64,000 bases of DNA. Origin: Saprospirales bacterium (GTDB lineage Bacteria; Bacteroidota; Bacteroidia; Chitinophagales; Saprospiraceae). Below, in pieces: positions 1 to 9,779 of the stretch. Both the position numbers and the translations under genes were made by a program. The stretch's first letter is position 1. Each line of letters opens with the position of its first letter. Location of the stretch: NCBI GenBank assembly GCA_016703765.1, contig JADJBL010000001.1, positions 248,001 to 312,000 of the forward strand, given 5' to 3'. The notes beneath the pieces were generated by a model that was not told where the DNA came from, did no database searches, and worked only from the letters and a program-made list of their open reading frames with translations.

Positions 1-1740
1 CCCCCAAAAGGTGGCCTTGGCGCATAAGGACCACCATACCTGGAAGACTTATTCCACGGAAGAATCCCTGCGGGAGATCGCCCTTTTTAGCGCGGGTTTT
101 CTACACCTGGGGCTGAAAAAAGGCGACAAAGCAGCCATCATATCCCATCACGGCAGCGCGACCTGGAATTTTCTCGACCTCGCCCTCCAACAGATTGGGG
201 TGGTGGTCGTGCCCATTCATTCCAATCAGTCCGCCCCGAATATTGAATACATTCTGCGCGATGCCGAGGCGAAATATTGCTTCACCGACGGGATCGACCT
301 GTACGAAAAGATCGTCGCCCTCCAGTTGAGCGTTCCGAGCCTGAAAGGGGTTTTTACCTTCGAAAAATATCCGGGAACCCCCTCCGTCGTCGACCTGCGC
401 ACCGAACCCAACGAACGCCATCAGGCCGAATTTCAAACTTACAAGGGCGTCATCCACGAAGACGATCTGGCCACCATCATCTACACCTCCGGCACCACGG
501 GGCAGCCCAAAGGCGTGGAACTGACCCACAAAAATATCGTCAGCAATATCAAATCCGTCCTGTCGGTCATCCCGGTCAACTGCGACCACACCGTGCTGAG
601 CTTCCTCCCCTTGAGCCACATCTTCGAGCGGATGGTCACCTATACCTACCTCGCCGTGGGAGCTTCCCTGTACTACGCCGAACGCACCGACAACCTGGCG
701 GCAACCTACAAGGAGGTCCGGCCGCACTATTTTACGGCGGTGCCTCTCTTGCTGGAGCGGATATACGAACATATTTACGCCCGAACCCTGAAAGGCCCCA
801 TGTTGGCAAGGAAGATCGTGCGATGGTCGCTTCAACTGGGCGAGCGCTACCATCAAAGCGCCAGGCCGTGGGTCTTCTGTACTGGTTTCAGCTCCGGGTG
901 GCCGATCTCTTGGTCTACCGCCTCTGGCGGAAAGCCCTCGGCGGCCGCATCCAGGGTGTTTGCGTCGGCGCTGCGGCCCTCGACGAAAAACTGGGGCGCC
1001 TCTTTTCCGCGGCAGGCATCACCATCCGGGAAGGATACGGGTTGACCGAAACCTCCCCCGTGCTGACCTTCAATCGATTCGAACCCGGCCTCAACCGCTT
1101 CGGCACCGTGGGAATCCCCATCGCAGGGGTGTCCATCCGCATCGACCAGCCCGACGAGACCGGCGCAGGCGAGATCCAGGCCAAAGGACCCAACGTCATG
1201 AGGGGCTACCATAAACTGCCGGAGGAAACCAGCGCCGTCTTTACGGAAGACGGATGGTTCCGCACCGGCGACATCGGCCAGATCGTCCACCATCGCTTCC
1301 TCCAGATCACCGACCGAAAAAAGGATATTTTCAAGACCACTTCCGGAAAATTCATCGCCCCGAAACACCTGGAAAACAAACTGCAACTCTCCCCCTTCAT
1401 CGACCAATGCATGGTCATCGGCTTCAACAAACCCTTTGTCGTCGCCCTCATCCTCCCAAACTTCCCCCTGCTGGAATTGTGGTGCAATGAAAACCACGTC
1501 CACTGGACCGCCCCGCAGTATATGGTGATCAACCCGAAAGTGGAGAAATTCTTCCAATCCATCGTCGACCAGACCAATGAAGACCTGGTCAAGCACGAAA
1601 AGATCCGCAACTTCCTCCTGCTCCACGAAAACTGGTCGATCGAACAGGGCGAGCTTACGCCCACCCTCAAATTGATCCGCTCTTCCATCGAAAAGAAATT
1701 CGGGGCCGATATAGAAAAGCTTTACGCCAGTGCGAAATGA
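1..1740 (+). CDS. fadD: Long-chain acyl-CoA synthetase (AMP-forming), 5' end outside window, one frameshift
   Basis: Activates fatty acids to acyl-CoA through an acyl-adenylate. The reading frame is already open at base 2, so the true start lies upstream. The first frame carries the ATP-binding motif TSGTTGQPKG (about bases 488-517). A second frame, entered by an apparent one-base loss near 865-880, carries GYGLTETSPV and the C-terminal adenylation subdomain (TGDIGQ, TDRKKD) to the TGA at 1738-1740. Both halves align to one family without a gap, so I read a single gene of the FAA1/FadD15 type. The break could be a sequencing error, as frameshifts are common in this window. ftcD begins 16 bp downstream. 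Confidence 0.88.
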
Positions 1741-1756
1741 TCCCTAAATTCGCGGG

Positions 1757-3448
1757 ATGAAAAAGCAATTGATCGAATGCGTCCCCAATTTCAGCGAGGG
1801 ACGCGATATGTCCCTCATTAAACAGATCACCGACCAGATCGAAAGCGTGCCCGGGGTCAAACTCCTCGACGTCGATCCGGGCAAGGCCACCAACCGCACG
1901 GTCGTCACTTTCGTCGGCGAGCCCGAACCCGTGGTGGAGGCCGCCTTTCTCGCCATCAAAAAAGCGTCGGAGATTCTCGACATGCGCAAGCACAAGGGCG
2001 AGCACCCCCGCATGGGCGCTACCGATGTGTGCCCCCTGGTGCCGGTTTCCAATATTTCCATGGAAGAAACCGCCCGCTACGCACACCAACTGGCTGCCCG
2101 GGTCGGCCGGGAACTGGACATCCCCGTATACCTATACGAAAGCGCCGCAACTAGCCCCGAGCGCCGCAACCTCGCGGATGTGCGCGCAGGCGAGTACGAA
2201 GGCCTGCCCGCAAAACTGGCCCTGCCGGAGTGGAAACCCGACTACGGTCCCGCCCGCTTTCACGCCCGGGCCGGCGCCACCGTCATTGGCGCGCGCGATT
2301 TCCTCGTTGCATACAACATCAACCTCAATACCACCAGCGAGCGCCGCGCCAACTCCGTAGCCTTCGACGTGCGGGAAAAAGGACGCATCAAGCGCATCGG
2401 CGACCCGGTCAACGGAGAGATTCTATTAGACGAACACGGCGAGCCGCAGCGCGAGCCCGGCCTGCTCAAATCCGTCAAAGCCATCGGCTGGTTCATCGAG
2501 GAATACGGCATCGCCCAGATCTCCATGAACCTGACCAATATCTCCGAAACGCCTCTCCACCTGGCCTTCGAAGCCTGCGCCCAGAGCGCCGAAAACCGGG
2601 GCCTGCGCGTGACCGGCTCCGAACTGGTAGGACTCACGCCCCTCAAGGTGCTCCTCGACGCCGGAAAGTATTTCCTCCAAAAACAGCGCCGCTCCCTGGG
2701 CGTCTCGGAAGAGGAATTGATCAAGATCGCCGTCCGCTCCCTCGGGTTGGACGAACTGGCACCCTTCGACCCGAAGAAAAAAATCATCGAATACCTCCTC
2801 GAAGACCCCGCCAATTCCAGGCTAATCCGGATGGACCTGCGCAGTTTTTCCAACATCACAGCCTCCGAAAGCGTGGCGCCCGGCGGTGGGTCCATCTCCG
2901 CCTACGTGGGCGCGCTCGGCGTGTCGCTGGCCGCGATGGTGGCCAACCTGTCCTCGCACAAACGGCAATGGGACGATCGCTGGGAAGAATTCAGCGTCTG
3001 GGCCGAAAAAGGACAAACCCTCAAGGACGAATTGCTGCGCCTGGTGGACGAGGACACCATCGCATTCAACGGCATCATCGAAGCATTCCGCCTGCCCAAA
3101 TCGACCGAAGAGGAAAAGGCCGTCCGTTCGGAAGCCATCCAGGCGGCAACCCGCGTGGCCATCGAGACCCCCTTCCGGGTGATGCAGGCCTGCTACCAGG
3201 CTTTTGACCTCATCGAGGCCATGGTGAAGAAAGGCAACCCCAACTCCATGTCCGACGCCGGCGTGGGCGCGCTCTGCGCGAGGGCCGCCATACACGGCGC
3301 GTTTATGAACGTGAAGATCAACCTCAAAGGCTTCAAGGACCAGGCATACGCCGAAGCCACGGTAGCCAAAGCCACAGAAATTGCCGCCAAAGCGGACGAA
3401 TGGGAACAACGCATCCGCCAGTATATTCACCAGGAAATTGAAAAATAA
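1757..3448 (+). CDS. ftcD: Bifunctional glutamate formimidoyltransferase / formimidoyl-THF cyclodeaminase
   Basis: Last steps of histidine degradation: transfers the formimino group from formiminoglutamate to tetrahydrofolate, then deaminates it to methenyl-THF. The 563-aa protein starts with the family signature IECVPNFSEGRD. Residues about 1-300 match the formiminotransferase N- and C-subdomains (HKGEHPRMGATDVCPLVP). Residues about 350-560 match the helical cyclodeaminase domain (ESVAPGGGSISAYVGALG, NPNSMSDAGVGALCARAA). The length fits the fused, vertebrate-like form common in Bacteroidota. It has an ATG start and is followed after 5 bp by a secreted protein on the same strand. No other hut genes are in the window. 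Confidence 0.95.
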   Translation: MKKQLIECVPNFSEGRDMSLIKQITDQIESVPGVKLLDVDPGKATNRTVVTFVGEPEPVVEAAFLAIKKASEILDMRKHKGEHPRMGATDVCPLVPVSNISMEETARYAHQLAARVGRELDIPVYLYESAATSPERRNLADVRAGEYEGLPAKLALPEWKPDYGPARFHARAGATVIGARDFLVAYNINLNTTSERRANSVAFDVREKGRIKRIGDPVNGEILLDEHGEPQREPGLLKSVKAIGWFIEEYGIAQISMNLTNISETPLHLAFEACAQSAENRGLRVTGSELVGLTPLKVLLDAGKYFLQKQRRSLGVSEEELIKIAVRSLGLDELAPFDPKKKIIEYLLEDPANSRLIRMDLRSFSNITASESVAPGGGSISAYVGALGVSLAAMVANLSSHKRQWDDRWEEFSVWAEKGQTLKDELLRLVDEDTIAFNGIIEAFRLPKSTEEEKAVRSEAIQAATRVAIETPFRVMQACYQAFDLIEAMVKKGNPNSMSDAGVGALCARAAIHGAFMNVKINLKGFKDQAYAEATVAKATEIAAKADEWEQRIRQYIHQEIEK

Positions 3449-3453
3449 ACCCT

Positions 3454-4392
3454 ATGAAACCGATTCTTGCCTCTATCCTCTTGCTATTACCTTTCTTCGC
3501 TTCCTCCCAGCGCGATTACACCTACGTGTCCGACCGGGTCTTTTTCAACCAGGAAATGCTGATGGGTTACGACTTCCGGCCCTATCAGGTGGAAATCCCC
3601 GATAAAACCGACCGGAATCTGAGCCCCGGCGAGTACTCCTTCGGCGTGACCCGCACCCACCTCTACGTGGAAGGCCCGGAAATCAAGGGGGTTTACCAGA
3701 TCAGCAGCATCAACCCGACCGAATACGGCTATATCCTTCAAACCATCAACGCCCGCGACGCACGGCTCTCCGGCCACCTCAAGGTGATCCTCAACCAGTG
3801 GTCGCAGGCCGAAGCGGTCATCTTCCGCCGCTCCCCCGACGAAGCGGAAATGATCTTTTACCTGGCCGTCATCCCCGAAAAACTGCGCAAGAGCGAAGCT
3901 CCGTTTTTTACCGACTGGGATGAATACGTCATTTCGCACCCCGACTCCCTCTGGGGTAAGTCCATCCGACCCTTTTTCCGCGTGCATGCTGAATCCGGCG
4001 TCCAGGAACGTCTTCAAATGGCCGACAGCACGACCATCTCCTTCCAGGAAGTGATCACCATCGAGGAAAAAACCAAACAGGTAGCATCAACCGACAGCCT
4101 GGCCACCTCCGACAGCACGATCGTCATCAAATCGAAAGAGATCCGCGAGTACTTCGTGGTCGTACGCTCCATCCTCCAGTATGACGACGGCACGAAGGAG
4201 GACAAAACCGAAAAATTTCAGATCAAAAAAGTGGTGGAGCGGGAGTTCAAAACGCCCCGCATGAACGAGGAGCGCTTCGAGTGGGAATTGGCGACGGCAA
4301 AAGGCGATCCTGTTTTCCTCTACCTCAACGCCCGGTACGCCGTAGCTTCCATCAAGATCGATGGGAAGGTGTATCAGGTGAGGGGATATTAA
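3454..4392 (+). CDS. Secreted protein of unknown function
   Basis: 312 aa beginning with a clear signal peptide (MKPILASILLLLPFFASSQ). The rest is soluble, mixed alpha/beta, rich in charged residues, with no transmembrane segment after the signal and no motif I recognise. A Ser/Thr/Asp-rich linker around residue 210 (DSLATSDSTIV) separates an N-terminal part of about 195 residues from a C-terminal beta-rich part. It starts 5 bp after ftcD, so it is probably co-transcribed, but a link with histidine catabolism is not evident. No T9SS sorting domain is visible. Confidence 0.75.
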   Translation: MKPILASILLLLPFFASSQRDYTYVSDRVFFNQEMLMGYDFRPYQVEIPDKTDRNLSPGEYSFGVTRTHLYVEGPEIKGVYQISSINPTEYGYILQTINARDARLSGHLKVILNQWSQAEAVIFRRSPDEAEMIFYLAVIPEKLRKSEAPFFTDWDEYVISHPDSLWGKSIRPFFRVHAESGVQERLQMADSTTISFQEVITIEEKTKQVASTDSLATSDSTIVIKSKEIREYFVVVRSILQYDDGTKEDKTEKFQIKKVVEREFKTPRMNEERFEWELATAKGDPVFLYLNARYAVASIKIDGKVYQVRGY

Positions 4393-4407
4393 AGCCATTG
4401 AGCGATT

Positions 4408-4450
4408 GAGTGATTGAGTGAATGTCAACCGCTTAATCACTCAATCACTC
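4408..4450. repeat. Inverted repeat built from TTGAGTGA units
   Basis: A perfect 14-bp stem: GAGTGATTGAGTGA at 4408-4421 pairs with TCACTCAATCACTC at 4437-4450. Each arm is itself a short direct repeat, and another copy of the unit follows at 4452-4465. It lies between two plus-strand genes and could act as a terminator or mRNA 3'-end hairpin. Similar low-complexity inverted repeats occur at 21611, 23302 and 62402. Confidence 0.75.
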
Positions 4451-4470
4451 CCTCACTCAATCACTATTGC

Positions 4471-5148
4471 ATGAACCTCCGCCTCCTCCAGGACCATATC
4501 GCCGCTTTCCGCCGCCATCTCGATACGGCGACCGAATTTCCCCTGCTTTTCGCCTGGGAGTCGCAGCGCATTTTCCAGGAGACCTGGGATCCCAATGCCG
4601 TGGATTTTGCGGCCATGTACGAGGCTAGTCTGGAAAACTCGCATAGTCGTGCGCTTTGGAAAGGCGAGCGTTATTCGCCGAAGGAGATGATGCAGTTGTT
4701 CATCCAGACCTATCCCGATTTCGTGAAGGACATGTTTAAGGACCTCTTCGACGAAACCCGCGAGGCCGATGGGCGGGTGGATCGCTTTGTGTACCACTGC
4801 GACGAATTGCTGCGCGACTATCGCGACACCCATCCCGACTTTATCGAAACCCGCCATTACCACGAGGACTACCGGATGCCGGCGCTCTACCTGGCATTCC
4901 GCTACCCCGACCTGTACGCGCTGTTCGAAGACGATGCTTTCCGGCGCTTCCTGCGCATGGTCCAGGCCAAAGACCTGCCCCTCGTAGCCGACCCCGGGCG
5001 CTATTTCAAGGTCGTGCGTACGGTTTACAACCTGATGGCCAAAGACGAATCCCTGCTCGAACTGCACTACCGGCGTTTGGAGCCGGGGCTTCATTTTATG
5101 GGGAAGTCTATGCTGCTGGGGGCCGAAGCCATTGTCTTTCCGGGGTAG
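4471..5148 (+). CDS. Conserved hypothetical protein
   Basis: 225 aa from the ATG at 4471. The upstream in-frame start at 4414 lies inside the preceding inverted repeat and is rejected. The protein is soluble, acidic and aromatic-rich, apparently all-helical (for example DYRDTHPDFIETRHYHEDYRMPA broken into helical stretches), with no signal peptide or known motif. The 3' end overlaps the convergent, damaged Old Yellow Enzyme gene by about 58 bp, so the annotated C-terminus may be distorted by a nearby sequence error. Function unknown. Confidence 0.6.
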   Translation: MNLRLLQDHIAAFRRHLDTATEFPLLFAWESQRIFQETWDPNAVDFAAMYEASLENSHSRALWKGERYSPKEMMQLFIQTYPDFVKDMFKDLFDETREADGRVDRFVYHCDELLRDYRDTHPDFIETRHYHEDYRMPALYLAFRYPDLYALFEDDAFRRFLRMVQAKDLPLVADPGRYFKVVRTVYNLMAKDESLLELHYRRLEPGLHFMGKSMLLGAEAIVFPG

Positions 5149-6460
5149 ACCGAACCTTCCTGCGCAAGTCTTTCATCGCTCGACGCGCTCCACTCCATGA
5201 TCTGGGCTTCCATTTCTTCCTGCGAAGCAAAGCGGCTGATATCATAACAACCCAGCGGGGAGGTGGCTGTGGCCGCGGTTGCGGTGAGGGACGGTTGATG
5301 CCCTGTTTGAAGAGCTTCACCAAATTTACGTTGGCCAGGAGAGGGCGCGCCATGGCGATGAGGTCTGCCTTGCCTGCGTCAGCTACGGGCGGTCGCCGCC
5401 GTTGGCGATGACCGGCAGGCCCACCTCATCGCGGAAGCGCCTGGCATCGTCGGCTGAAATAGCGGGGGTATCTTTCCACCCGATATTGATCAGGGGATGT
5501 AAAATAAATTCGGGAACAGAATTGGCCAATACCGAGCGCGCCCAGGCCTTGAATGACAGGTGCCGGTTGGCGTTGTAAAACATCTTGGCCTCGTGCACCG
5601 GGAAGGAGCCGGGGTTTCCCTTTGGGTTGATAAATCCGTAGCCTTTGTCGATGTGCAGGTAATCGACGCCCAGGGCTTTCAGTTTTTTGGCGTAGTAAAG
5701 ATTTTCCTCGATCGTGTTGCCGAAATACCAGTGCCGCAGAGGGAAACGGATCGGCAGGCGGAGGTTGAGCGGCAGGTAATTATAGTCGGCGGCAGAAAGC
5801 CGGATGCCCAGAGGGTAGTCGGGGCCGATCTTCTTGCGCGTAGCGACTACGACCTCCTCCAGGAAGCGGAAGCGGTTGTCCACCGACCCACCGTATTGGT
5901 CCCTGCGACGGTTGATGCCCGGATTGAGGAATTGCTGGATCATGTACCCCTTGGAAGCGGTGATCTCCACGCCGTCCGCGCCCGTTTCGCGCACCCTGCG
6001 GGCGGCCTCGGCAAACTGCTCCACAGCGATGCCGATCTCCTCGATGGTCATGGCTTTGTGCAGGTTTTTCTAGCCGAAAAAGAAATCGAAAACCGCGGAG
6101 GAGGACTTGGCGTCCTCGGCATCGTTGAACAGGCTCGTCTGGGTATGCGCGCCTACATCTCCAATCTGGATGATGTAGCGGCAATCGAATTGGTGCACGG
6201 CCTTTATTGCATCAGCCAGGGGGTTTGATAAAGCGGTCCTGCGAAAGTTTGGGGTACCCCAGCGGCGAGGCCCTCTTTTCATCCACGGCAATGGTGGCGG
6301 AGATGATGCCCGCGACCTCGTTTTCGGCAAATTTCTTCTCGAAGTTTTTGAAAGCCGAATTCACGGTCCCGTCCCAATAGGAGGTCTTCCCGCCGATGGA
6401 GGAGCGCAAGATGCGGTTCTTAAATTGGAGGCCTTTGATTTCAAATGGTTCAAAGATCAT
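5091..6460 (-). pseudogene. Old Yellow Enzyme family NADH:flavin oxidoreductase, disrupted
   Basis: FMN-dependent ene-reductase fold. The start is ATG at 6460 (MIFEPFEIKGLQFKNRILRS), and the TIM barrel continues with ADGVEITASKGYMIQQFLNPG, NRRRDQYGGSVDNR and VIANGG. The gene is broken several ways: an extra C in a C-run near 6227 shifts the frame, an in-frame TAG lies near 6072, the frame changes again near 5385, and near 5300 about ten residues that usually hold a CxxC pair are missing with another shift. The expected C-terminus (LGCYDISRFASQEEMEAQIM) is still readable down to the TGA at 5091-5093. Its ATG overlaps the stop of the upstream hydrolase (ATGA). The stop codon plus deletion argue for real decay. 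Confidence 0.75.
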
Positions 6461-7328
6461 GGCTGGAGGTATTTTGGATCGTTGAAAAATTGGAATGCCC
6501 GCTCGTTCACGAGATCCGGCCGTTCGTCCACAATGAAATGCCCGGCGTCGGGCACGAGCTCGATCTGGAAATCGTCCATATGTTTTTCGTATCCGCGGAG
6601 CCAGCTCAGGGCCAGGGCGAAGTCTTTTTCCCCGAACAGAAGGCGGGTTAGGGTTTGAACACGAAGCTTTTGTATTTGCCAAACAGCCCCAAGGGCACAT
6701 ATTCCCGCAACAAAAACCAACCGTAGAGTTTCGCGGAAGCCTTTCCCCGTGCGAGGTCTTTAAACTGCTCGCTGAATTCGTTCTTTTCAAAATCCGTCCA
6801 GCCTACTGGATGTGTATTCCCCCGGGTGAACAAATGGTGTACGAAGCGCCCGCTCCTTTGCAGCATCCGGGGTCCGAAAAACGGCATGGATATTTGGAAC
6901 ATGTATCCGAAGCGCAGGGTGGCCGGGATCATCTGAAAGCTGACTTTGGGCCAGATCGGCGGGATGTTGGTGGCAAAATGCTGCCGGATCAGGCCCGGGT
7001 ATTTCGCGCTGGCGATGTAGCCGATCCAGCCGCCCCAGTCGTGGCTGAGCAGCCTGACCTGTTGGTAGCCGAGCGCGCGGATGAGCTTTACAAAGTCCTC
7101 CGCCAGGTCGTCTTTCAGGTATCCGTCTGGCGTGGCGTCGCTCCACCCAAACCCCCGGATATCGGGTACGATGACGCGGTAGTGTTTGGCAAAAAAGGGA
7201 ATCTGTTTGCGCCACATCCACCAGTGCTGAGGCCAGCCGTGGTACATAATGAGAGGTTCGCCCTCGCCGGCCTCCGCGACGTGGATTTTGCAGTTGCCGA
7301 TGTCGCGGAAACGATGGGTGATCTCCAC
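6457..7328 (-). CDS. Alpha/beta hydrolase, epoxide-hydrolase/dehalogenase-like, one frameshift
   Basis: The N-terminal frame shows the oxyanion-hole motif HGWPQ and the nucleophile elbow HDWGGW, with Asp as likely nucleophile, typical of epoxide hydrolases and haloalkane dehalogenases. The catalytic His lies in DAGHF in a second frame, entered by a one-base change near 6650, and the protein ends ...FFNDPKYLQP. The frame from 7328 opens with GTG. A better start is probably the ATG at 7362, reached if the nine-C run near 7351-7360 has the wrong length. The stop overlaps the start of the flavin oxidoreductase gene, so the two were probably one operon. Confidence 0.75.
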
Positions 7329-7425
7329 GCCTTCGACGGGGATACCAGGGGGGGGGCATCATGGTGCAGGTTTTCGTCAGGTGGTTTACCTGCTAAGTAA
7401 TATACCGGCTTGTTCGTTCGCCAGA

Positions 7426-8163
7426 TCAAGCTTCAAGAGGTAACAAAACCGCCTCCAACACCTGATACGAATGCACCGGCGGAAAATTCTCGATATGTAG
7501 CCGGTAGTAATCCATCAAATGGTGCAACAGGGCCTTGCGCTCCTCGCGGGCGAGGATGACGGTGTGCAGCGATTCGTAGGAGCTGCGGAGCAGGCGGTCG
7601 AGCAGGAGGGCGTGGTCCTCGTGGAGGAAGTACGGGTGAGGAGGCGGTATGGAAACAAACATCCCCTCCTTGAGGTCGAAAAGGGGCGTGTCGGCCGAGG
7701 CCTCCCCATCGGGGTGGAAGCCCAGAAAAACGCTCAGCTCGCACAGGAAGCGCAGATGGAAGTTGGAAACGCCCTGCGAGACCTGATCCAATAGCAAAAA
7801 ACTGTGGTAGATAAATTCGAACAGGGGCCGGTTCTCTTCGATCTCCCGGATCGACTTGCGGGCCATTTCAATCATGAATAGGCCGATGGCGCCCTTTTTC
7901 AGGTCGAAGGGGATGGAGTGATAGACCCAGGCCGGGCGGATCTCCTTGATATGGTGCAGGGATTTGTCGTCGCGGCTGTCGCTGACGAGGTCGACCAGGG
8001 ACATGACCTGCACCAGGCTCGCCGGCACGCGGGCCTTGGCCTTGCGCACCCCGTGCACCATGTACGACTGCAAGCCCTTCTCCTCCGTGAACACATCGAG
8101 GATCACGCTGGTCTCGCCGTACTTCTGATTCCGGAAAACGATCCCCCGGGTCTTTACCACCAT
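7426..8163 (-). CDS. recO: DNA repair protein RecO
   Basis: Recombination mediator that loads RecA onto SSB-coated gaps with RecR. The 245-aa protein has the N-terminal OB fold (TRGIVFRNQKYGETSVILDVFTEEKG, shown here in part as KYGETSVILDVFTEE) and the helical C-terminal domain (LCELSVFLGFHPD). The zinc-binding cysteine cluster of many RecO proteins is not visible. An AGGAGG ribosome-binding site (plus-strand 8167-8172) sits just before the ATG at 8163 and supports this start. It is followed after about 60 bp by the hydrolase/oxidoreductase pair on the same strand. Confidence 0.93.
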   Translation of the reverse strand: MVVKTRGIVFRNQKYGETSVILDVFTEEKGLQSYMVHGVRKAKARVPASLVQVMSLVDLVSDSRDDKSLHHIKEIRPAWVYHSIPFDLKKGAIGLFMIEMARKSIREIEENRPLFEFIYHSFLLLDQVSQGVSNFHLRFLCELSVFLGFHPDGEASADTPLFDLKEGMFVSIPPPHPYFLHEDHALLLDRLLRSSYESLHTVILAREERKALLHHLMDYYRLHIENFPPVHSYQVLEAVLLPLEA

Positions 8164-8535
8164 GATGCCTCCTAATTGTTAAAATTTTCCAAACATTATG
8201 TAACCTAAGGATTAATTCTCTCGGGGAAAAGAAATTTTTTCACTGAAATTTCTCCCCAAACTTCCCGAAAATACCTGATTAATGTCAATACATGTATTGC
8301 AAACCCGGTATTTTTTTCAAACAAATTCTGCGCATTCGGTATAAAATTCGTTTTCGGGCTTCAGGGTATAAAAAAACCAAACATTGACTTCCTCGTTCTT
8401 TTAGTTGTTATTTGTCGATGATCCGGTATAGCTGATCGAGTTAAGCAAAACCGGTGCATCGGTTTCCCTATATATTTGTCCATGAACAAGGAATTTACAA
8501 AAAACCATACACCCCAATTCAAAACAATCTTCAAA
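8164..8535. other. Divergent intergenic region between recO and a secreted protein
   Basis: 372 bases, AT-richer than its neighbours, with no convincing gene. It should hold the recO promoter (minus strand) and the promoter of the secreted protein. A match to the Bacteroidota -7 box, TATATTTG, lies at 8471-8478 on the plus strand and would start transcription just before the ATG at 8536. No good -33 element was found. Confidence 0.5.
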
Positions 8536-9375
8536 ATGAGAACGCTCATTCTCCTGGCTTCCTTATTAGGCTTTTCCCCTTCCCTGAACGCGGACCAAAA
8601 CGCCGTGGAAGCATTACACATTTGCCGCCTGGAAGCGTTCGATTTCCCCTCTTATTTCAACGCAGCCGACCGCCTCGAAGCAGACCTGCTACAGGGCCTG
8701 TGGGTGGTTAAAGACCGCAACGCCCAAGGCGACGTCTATCAATTTCACCCCTACGGGATGGTCGACATCATCTCGACGGAAGCCAACGGCCAGTTGAGCA
8801 TCGAAACGCTGATGTGGAAAGTGGAACAACGCCTCGGCAAAGTGGCCCTGGTGCTCACCGACTCGCGGTTTAAGCAACAACTCATCACCATGGAAGCCAC
8901 CTGCGAAGGACTGAACGCCTTTGACATGGATTCTCTCCACGACCTGGCCCTGGTGCTCAAACCCTCTATCAGCGGGTCGGACTGGAAACGCATGAAAAGC
9001 TGCATCTTCGGCGAATGGACCAGCGTGAGCTTCCCCTCCGATCTGGCTAAATCCGTTGGTTGCAAACCCGATCCCCGCTCGGGCATTTCCTCCATGCAAT
9101 TCCAATTTCGGGAAGACGGCTCGTATACCAGGGTCTGCGAAACGCCCTCTGCCCGCCTGGAGGAAAACGGGTTTTACGAGATCACGCCCGATGGCCAGTA
9201 CGTCATTTTCTACGCCTCCGGCCCTTCCGTCAATCCGGCTGAAACCTACCACGCCAGCGTGGTTCGCATCCAACACCTCTCCGTAGGCGAATTGGTGTTC
9301 GAACAGCCGGTGCACGCTTTCGGATATGAAGGGATACAACATACCGCCGTGCGCAGTGTGGCCTATATGCAGTAA
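8536..9375 (+). CDS. Secreted protein with two lipocalin-like repeats, function unknown
   Basis: 279 aa from the ATG at 8536, which opens directly into a signal peptide (MRTLILLASLLGFSPSLNA). A longer frame from the TTG at 8476 would bury it and overlaps the putative -7 box. The mature protein seems to contain two similar halves: LQGLWVVKDR...YQFHPYGMVDI in the first and IFGEWTSVSF...MQFQFREDGSYTRV in the second. This resembles the beginning of lipocalin-like domains (GxW followed by F..DG). Cysteines are sparse. A strong terminator follows at 9416. No functional assignment is possible. Confidence 0.65.
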   Translation: MRTLILLASLLGFSPSLNADQNAVEALHICRLEAFDFPSYFNAADRLEADLLQGLWVVKDRNAQGDVYQFHPYGMVDIISTEANGQLSIETLMWKVEQRLGKVALVLTDSRFKQQLITMEATCEGLNAFDMDSLHDLALVLKPSISGSDWKRMKSCIFGEWTSVSFPSDLAKSVGCKPDPRSGISSMQFQFREDGSYTRVCETPSARLEENGFYEITPDGQYVIFYASGPSVNPAETYHASVVRIQHLSVGELVFEQPVHAFGYEGIQHTAVRSVAYMQ

Positions 9376-9415
9376 AAGAAATTTAACCTCTTACAATTAG
9401 CCATATTATTCCTTA

Positions 9416-9443
9416 GGGCATGCTTGTTGCATGCCCTTTCCTT
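9416..9443 (+). terminator. Rho-independent terminator
   Basis: GGGCATGC (9416-9423) pairs perfectly with GCATGCCC (9429-9436) across a TTGTT loop and is followed by TTTCCTTT. It lies about 40 bp after the secreted-protein gene. Confidence 0.8.
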
Positions 9444-9455
9444 TACGCCGGGCTT

Positions 9456-9779
9456 TTAGAGGGCTAAATCTTCGTCCATATCCTCCGGCTGGGCCTGTTT
9501 GTAGAACTGCTTGGTGGCCACGCGCTGCCTTTGGCGCTCTATGACCAGGCGGGCGATGCCGATATTGGCGGCCTCTGGGGCGAAAGGAGACAGGGCATCG
9601 TGCACCTTCGCCTCATTGACGTCGAGGCGGTACATCAGGCTGAGGAGGTATTCCAGCTTGTGTTCGATGAGGTAGGCGATGTGATCGGACAGGAAGATAA
9701 AAAACTCCTCTTCCGTCCACTCCTCATTCGGGGCGATCAGTTCAAAATCCTTGACGATCAGTTCCTTTTCGGGGTCCAT
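9456..9779 (-). CDS. Small conserved hypothetical protein next to GH3
   Basis: 107 aa, strongly acidic and helical, no signal or membrane segment. The ATG at 9779 directly abuts the stop codon of the GH3-family gene, so it is surely translated from the same mRNA. I do not recognise a domain. The conserved-looking core (LEYLLSLMYRLDVNEAKV) suggests a small helical partner or regulatory protein. Confidence 0.7.
   Translation of the reverse strand: MDPEKELIVKDFELIAPNEEWTEEEFFIFLSDHIAYLIEHKLEYLLSLMYRLDVNEAKVHDALSPFAPEAANIGIARLVIERQRQRVATKQFYKQAQPEDMDEDLAL

Noticed and set aside
8190..8215. GTTACATAAT sequence upstream of recO resembling a regulon half-site
   Set aside because: It is a single half-site, has the opposite orientation relative to the gene, and no second repeat at 21 bp.
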